This document shows positions 59,630 to 64,000 of a stretch of DNA of 64,000 nt, one piece after another. The notes under the pieces are model-generated. The model saw only the letters and a list, made by a program, of their open reading frames with translations. It did no database searches and was not told the origin of the DNA. A program made the translations under genes and the position numbers. Numbering within the stretch: position 1 is the stretch's first letter; every line of letters starts with the position of its first letter. This stretch comes from Aeromonas tecta (GTDB lineage Bacteria; Pseudomonadota; Gammaproteobacteria; Enterobacterales; Aeromonadaceae), in contig NZ_CDCA01000009.1 of NCBI RefSeq assembly GCF_000820185.1, positions 1-64,000 on the forward strand. The letters are read 5' to 3'.

Positions 59630-60160
59630 GGCGCGCTCCTGCGGCAGGTAATGGCACACCCTAGCACATTCCGGCGGTACATCTCTTATGCAATCGTCGC
59701 CTTGCCACCGAAAGTGCAGCTTGAGTGCCATTTCCCATCCTGTTCTCGCTCTTTCATGGGTAGTTTCATGCGGCTTGTTGCTGATGAGAGTCACGACTCT
59801 GCAGAGAGCGGGCTGATGCTGTACCGGGCCAGGTCATCGATGAGGTGAGCCTGGGGCGGGTGCCGAGTGTGCTTTGTCACGGCTGCGAGTCGTTTGGTGG
59901 ATGAGCTCATCGGGTGGAGCCGTTGTTCGGACGAGCAAAGGTGTGGCGGCGCCGTGGATGAACTTTCCAGATAGTCTGAACTCGGCCTCAGCAGTCGATT
60001 TTGGCCGGGAATTTTGAGGCTGGATCATGGTGGGAGGTTAGGGGTATGCTGGTATCAGTGCGATCCAAGATCGTCACTGCAAGCGTACTGAGACCTATGA
60101 TTCGGCTGACACGCTGGAACCCCGGTTCCAACTGTCTGGGTAACATTTTGGAGTCTGATG
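59630..60160. other. 531-base gap
   Basis: No convincing gene. Short open frames on both strands have no ribosome sites or recognisable motifs. It presumably holds the promoters of the two flanking genes. Confidence 0.5.
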
Positions 60161-60283
60161 ATGAGTAACAAAGAACAGCATCACGGCAAAGATGCCAAGA
60201 AAAAACCGCAGATGTCACTGAAAGAGAAGCGTGATGCTAAACGGCAGAAAGCCGACCTGAAAAATGGCAGCGCGATTAAGTAA
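60161..60283 (+). CDS. 40-residue Lys-rich small protein
   Basis: A short frame beginning MSNKEQHHGKDAKKKPQMSL, with 12 Lys in 40 residues and no hydrophobic segment. GGAG lies seven bases before the ATG. A terminator follows. Such small basic proteins are common in this group; function unknown. Confidence 0.6.
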   Translation: MSNKEQHHGKDAKKKPQMSLKEKRDAKRQKADLKNGSAIK

Positions 60284-60319
60284 CGCTCCTCCTGCTGTAG
60301 TTCCTTCGGAGCCAGTATC

Positions 60320-60346
60320 AAGCCAGCCTGTCATGGGCTGGCTTTT
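60320..60346 (+). terminator. Terminator after the Lys-rich gene
   Basis: AAGCCAGCC/GGCTGGCTT stem and a TTTT tail. It overlaps the end of the convergent binding-protein gene. Confidence 0.8.
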
Positions 60347-61101
60347 ATGTTTTTGGCCGATGAGGTTGCCCCATAGGCGGCGAAGATCCGCTCATAGCGT
60401 CCATCTTGTTTCATTCGTGTGAGCTGGCGATCGAACCAGCGCTGCTGCGTGGCCTGACGGAAGGCAAAGTGATAGTGAGTGGGGGCGAATAGCTCGGACT
60501 GCCTGATCTGGGCGGGGGCATAGCGTCCCGCGTTCTGTTCATCCTCGATCTGCTCCGCCAGATAGTAGTAAAACACCCTCTGTTCCAGGATGACGGCATC
60601 CGTTCGCCCCAGTAATAGCTTCTGCACTTGACCCTCTTGTCTCGCGACTTCTTCGTAGCGAGGGTTGTGATCGGCCATGCTGGTGAACTCATTCCCCAAG
60701 ATCTGGCGCGCTCGCTGGAAGGCACTGACGCGTAGACCCTGCAGGTCGGCCATCCGCAGAATAGGGGGGTTGTTGATGGTAAAGATGCGGTTGTGGAAGG
60801 TGAGTACCGATTGTGACAGATAGGCATGATTGAGCATACCGGGCTTCACGTTGATGATGGCGTCCAGCTTGCCCTCTTCCAGCATGCGGAAGGTGCGCTC
60901 CAGCGGCAGGTATTTAAACTGTGGCTCGTAGCCACTGCCGGCAAAGGCTTCCCGCAGGAGATCTAGCTCGATGCCCCGCCCTTCTTGCGCTATCACATAA
61001 GGTGGAATGGCAAAACTGACGCCCACCCGTAACGGTTCGGCGATCAGAGGGCCCATATGCAGCAACAGGAGGAGGCACAGCAGGCGGTTAAAAGAGCCCA
61101 T
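60331..61101 (-). CDS. Orphan family-3 periplasmic solute-binding protein
   Basis: A 256-residue protein of the amino-acid-binding (SBP_bac_3) type. Signal peptide 1-22 ends IA before EPLRVGVSFAIPPYV. Typical blocks are LDLLREAFAGSGYEPQFKYL and KLDAIINVKPGM. No transporter genes adjoin it; such orphans often act as sensors or serve another permease. Start chosen at MGSFNRLLCLLLLL. Confidence 0.8.
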   Translation of the reverse strand: MGSFNRLLCLLLLLHMGPLIAEPLRVGVSFAIPPYVIAQEGRGIELDLLREAFAGSGYEPQFKYLPLERTFRMLEEGKLDAIINVKPGMLNHAYLSQSVLTFHNRIFTINNPPILRMADLQGLRVSAFQRARQILGNEFTSMADHNPRYEEVARQEGQVQKLLLGRTDAVILEQRVFYYYLAEQIEDEQNAGRYAPAQIRQSELFAPTHYHFAFRQATQQRWFDRQLTRMKQDGRYERIFAAYGATSSAKNIKASP

Positions 61102-61506
61102 GCATGTTCTCAGATGGATGACTCGTGCCGATGATAACCGCAAGGTCTAATAAGAGAGACAGGCTCTATGCAATGGCGGTAGAAACAGTGTGGAAGGGGC
61201 GATGACTGCGTCAGAAGCAGGCAAAAAAAGGCCCTGAACAATCAGGGCCTGGCAGTTCGTCATATTGGATCAAAATGGTTCTATTCACCACAAATGTAAG
61301 TATTTTTGTTTTATCGATAAAAATCAATTGGTTAAGTGTTGCTGTAGAAATAATGTAAACATTTTCGTTAGTTTTCATGGGTTGAATAGGTCAAATTTTA
61401 CATTTTCGAGTAGCAAGACAGAATGGACAGAGCCCTGCCTATTGTGAGCAAGCTTTTAGAAGCACTCCAACAAGGGGCTCGCTCGCCCCTTGGTATGACA
61501 ATGAAG
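61102..61506. other. 405-base A/T-rich gap with two hairpins
   Basis: No gene seen. AGGCCCTGA/TCAGGGCCT (near 61227-61251) is followed on the minus strand by a run of T and is a good minus-strand terminator. AAGGGGC/GCCCCTT (near 61473-61493) lies just past the stop of the ATPase gene. The stretch between is rich in A/T and marks a composition change. Confidence 0.6.
61226..61252 (-). terminator. Minus-strand terminator
   Basis: A 9-bp stem with an ACAA loop and a run of seven T on the minus strand. It would stop transcripts coming from the ATPase gene. Confidence 0.75.
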
Positions 61507-64000
61507 TTATTTATTATTGGAATTGTCACTTGTTACGCCTGTGGTTGGTAATCTTGGGGCGAAGTCACGTTCATTCTGTACCTGACTGACGACACCAAAG
61601 GTCTCGAGTTGCAGAAACTTAGATCCAAAAACTTCGGTAGGAATTTTCAATTTAAGCAAATTGAAGAAGTTCTCATCATGAGTTGAGATAATAATCTGCT
61701 TGTCAAATCGCAGCGAAATGTTTCTAAGCAAGTCTATTACTGCAAGCACATTAATTGAATCCATGGATTGAATAGGGTCATCAATAAGAATAACATCTAG
61801 ATTATTCCCTTTATCATCTTTGGCATGTAAGGCGTTGGCCAGAAAAACACTCAGACTTAAAATGTTTAGCTGTGCTGAACTAAAATATAATATTGGTGAT
61901 ATGAGGCCACCAGATTCATCCTTTATCACAATATTGAGCCCTGGCTGAGCACTATCAAAATCAGGGATGAAATCAACCTCTTTAAAAGAGGGATGAGGAT
62001 CAATCTTGCTGTATATAGCGTTGATAAGATTAGAAAAGAAGAAAGCCCCGATTCTTTCCCGCAATTCTTTGAAGACTAGTTCACGATCAGCAGACAATTT
62101 AGTATTGACTAATTGGTGTTCCGATATTTTTTTGTCAATATCAGAAAGTCTTTTGCGTAACTCCAAACTTTCTAAGTAAGGCTTAAAAGTCTCTAACTGA
62201 ACTATCAGCAGATCAATCTGATTGATCTTCATCGTAATGTCAGCTGATTTTTTAGATAAAGTTTGAATTGCTAGTTCAATTTTTTGCTTGATTAAAACCA
62301 CATCCGGCTTTATATCTTCCTCTAGCAATCTACTTAAGCTACCCAAAAACGAGTCCACGAAGAATGTTGCATCGTTAATATTTTTTGAAATACTCTCTTT
62401 TTGAGAAACTAGCAATTGGAAATCAATCCAGTTCCCATCATCTAGCATAGTCTGTTGGAGTTCATTACACCGTGCAGACAATGTAACCATTTGAGCATAG
62501 CTTTCCTGAATGGAGCTTTCGAGATTGAGTCGCTTCTGGGCACAATATTCCAAAAGGTTATCAACATTTCGAATAACTTCCTTTTTTGCAAATGCCAAAA
62601 CGGATGTATATGACTCTTTTGTTGTGATGCCATCTATAGATAAAAGTAGTACCTCAAGACGAGAGGTAATTATTTCCATCTGTGCCTGTAGGTCAGTAAG
62701 GTGCTTATTGCTCAGGTTGAGCAGCTCCTGTTGGGAGGAGCTAGTGCTAGAAAGGGCTGCTAGCTCTGTATTAACACGTGAATGCAGCTCACTTGAATTC
62801 AAGTTCCAAACTTTGACTTGTAGAGTCGCAATAGTTTGTTCTGTGATAGTAATCGTTGTGGTAAGCGAATGTAATATTTGTTGATTGGACTCAATTCGTG
62901 AAGATAATTGATTGAGCTGAGTTTGGAGATCAATAATTCTCTTGTGAAGTCGCTCTTGGGCTTCGTTCAGAGTTGAATCAATTATGGATTTAAGCTGGCT
63001 TATGCGTGCTGCTATTTTTTCCAACTGTCTTGCGTTCTGTTTTGCAGCCTCAGTCAGGAGGTCGTTATTTCTGATCGATGATATGAGTGTATCTGAAGAT
63101 GGATGATTTGCTCGACATAGAGGGCAGGTATTACTGGGCCAATCAGCTAGATAGGTCAGACCTTGTGACACTAACCGTTCAATTACTTGCTTCTGTTGCG
63201 TAAGTGCTAGTTGGGTATTTCTAATTGCAGAGTCATTTTGTAGTAATAACTCTAGCTCTTGGTGCGCAAAATAAACTTCTTGAAGGCGGGTAATCGGTAA
63301 TTCGAAAAGAGTGGAGTCAGGCCCTTTCAATATTTCCATATTAACTGGAAGTACAGATAATTTCCCTAAATTTAATTTAATATTCTCTTGTTGAGCTTTG
63401 TCCATCGTGATGGAATTAAATTTCTCTTGGTATCTTGTTTTTAAAGTCTGTAGCTCATGCTGATGGATTGAAAGTTCTGAATAGGCCGCAGGGCTGTCAG
63501 TCAATACGGCTCGTAAAGCTGATGCATGACGTTCAGTCGCAGATAGAGCATCCTGACACTGTTTCACACTCGCATGGGCTGCACTTAAACTTAAAGAAAT
63601 ATTAGACTGCTCATTAATTAGTGTATTTCGCTCATCGGACGCGGATTTTAATTTTGACTCTTCAATAAGAAAAATTGGAGCTAATCCTTCAATAGTGGAT
63701 AGCTCTGTCAGTTGCTCATTTTGTTTCTGCCATTCTTCTAAATACTTGTTATAAGTAGAAGACATTGCCTGATATCGTTGGGAATCAGCAACACCTTTTG
63801 TCAGCAAAATAAATTTGGGGGTTTGCTCAGCAACAACATCTAGTTGAAGCTGAAATTCCTCTAGACGAAATGTCAGTTCCGATAATGCAGCTTCCTCTTT
63901 CCGTGTTGCTTCGTCGCTGGATGACAACGAATGCTTTCGCTCAGTGAGTGAGCTAAGAAGACTATATTCCATATTGGAGTCGAAAGCCTCTGTGACATAC
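61507..64000 (-). CDS. Rad50/SMC-like ATPase with zinc hook, truncated by the window edge
   Basis: The C-terminal 830 or so residues of a large coiled-coil ATPase; the reading frame stays open to the window edge, so the N-terminal ATP-binding lobe (Walker A) lies outside. Visible parts are long coiled coil, a CPLC hook (in NTCPLCRANHP) flanked by coil, a signature-like SSAQLNILSLSVFLANAL, Walker B DVILIDDPIQSMD and an H-loop STHDENFF. This is the layout of Rad50/SbcC and of the SMC proteins in several bacterial defence systems such as Lamassu. Composition is A/T-rich against core genes, suggesting horizontal transfer. The partner genes, if any, are off-window. Confidence 0.8.
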   Translation of the reverse strand, partial: YVTEAFDSNMEYSLLSSLTERKHSLSSSDEATRKEEAALSELTFRLEEFQLQLDVVAEQTPKFILLTKGVADSQRYQAMSSTYNKYLEEWQKQNEQLTELSTIEGLAPIFLIEESKLKSASDERNTLINEQSNISLSLSAAHASVKQCQDALSATERHASALRAVLTDSPAAYSELSIHQHELQTLKTRYQEKFNSITMDKAQQENIKLNLGKLSVLPVNMEILKGPDSTLFELPITRLQEVYFAHQELELLLQNDSAIRNTQLALTQQKQVIERLVSQGLTYLADWPSNTCPLCRANHPSSDTLISSIRNNDLLTEAAKQNARQLEKIAARISQLKSIIDSTLNEAQERLHKRIIDLQTQLNQLSSRIESNQQILHSLTTTITITEQTIATLQVKVWNLNSSELHSRVNTELAALSSTSSSQQELLNLSNKHLTDLQAQMEIITSRLEVLLLSIDGITTKESYTSVLAFAKKEVIRNVDNLLEYCAQKRLNLESSIQESYAQMVTLSARCNELQQTMLDDGNWIDFQLLVSQKESISKNINDATFFVDSFLGSLSRLLEEDIKPDVVLIKQKIELAIQTLSKKSADITMKINQIDLLIVQLETFKPYLESLELRKRLSDIDKKISEHQLVNTKLSADRELVFKELRERIGAFFFSNLINAIYSKIDPHPSFKEVDFIPDFDSAQPGLNIVIKDESGGLISPILYFSSAQLNILSLSVFLANALHAKDDKGNNLDVILIDDPIQSMDSINVLAVIDLLRNISLRFDKQIIISTHDENFFNLLKLKIPTEVFGSKFLQLETFGVVSQVQNERDFAPRLPTTGVTSDNSNNK

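Overview
The window is a stretch of GC-rich gammaproteobacterial chromosome with densely packed genes on both strands and many perfect-stem terminators. Gene content (a recC-recB-recD operon without an intervening ptrA, a PTS-linked dihydroxyacetone kinase operon, an agmatine deiminase/N-carbamoylputrescine amidase cluster, a yhaJ/yhaK/yqjF-like group, a clade-3 type catalase) and protein style suggest Aeromonas or a close relative. That is inference; no rRNA or tRNA gene is present to anchor it.

Region by region. 1-2,070: cupin protein and an NCS2 purine permease preceded by a PurR-box-like operator. 2,100-7,890: dhaK-dhaL-dhaM-gldA, the glycerol/dihydroxyacetone fermentation branch, with the activator dhaR convergent to it and two near-identical palindromes one to two hundred bases upstream of dhaK. 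7,958-13,225: LysR regulator divergent from a polyamine cluster: cytoplasmic agmatine deiminase, N-carbamoylputrescine amidase, a PotF/PotD-like periplasmic binding protein, and a second agmatine deiminase carrying a Tat signal. 13,318-18,506: SDR enzyme, AI-2E family membrane protein, an exported NUDIX-PAP2 fusion, a small membrane protein and a repeat-rich lipoprotein. 18,730-19,620: a DUF1496-like secreted protein followed by three tandem copies of a short unit, each ending in its own terminator; the first encodes a 35-residue Arg-rich peptide. 19,681-26,927: catalase, GNAT, AraC/GyrI-type regulator with a duplicated leader, EamA exporter, small membrane protein, diguanylate cyclase, HAD hydrolase. 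27,012-32,689: an ABC importer, phosphodiesterase-like enzyme and PhnR-like regulator with divergent Pho boxes, best read as a phosphonate or phosphorylated-compound uptake locus under PhoB control. 32,764-36,661: XRE regulator, a possible unannotated small RNA, and the yhaJ-yhaK-yqjF-like set. 36,951-46,017: RecBCD.

46,018-50,082 is compositionally different (more A/T): a secreted TPR-like protein and an alpha/beta hydrolase - TetR - SGNH hydrolase cassette with three copies of one operator. 50,327-58,951 returns to core-like DNA: VOC protein, AraC regulator with a 15-bp repeat expansion, PAS-GGDEF enzyme, Spy-like protein divergent from an OmpR-type two-component system, a Fur-box TonB receptor, and a cold-shock protein. 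59,345-61,101 holds small basic proteins and an orphan solute-binding protein. The window ends inside an A/T-rich gene for a Rad50/SMC-like ATPase with a CxxC zinc hook, possibly the edge of an accessory or defence island.

Most noteworthy: the tandem terminator-ended triplicate at 19.1-19.6 kb, the zinc-hook ATPase at the right edge, the Tat-exported second agmatine deiminase, the orphan terminators near 33.85 kb, and several unusually clear operator arrays.
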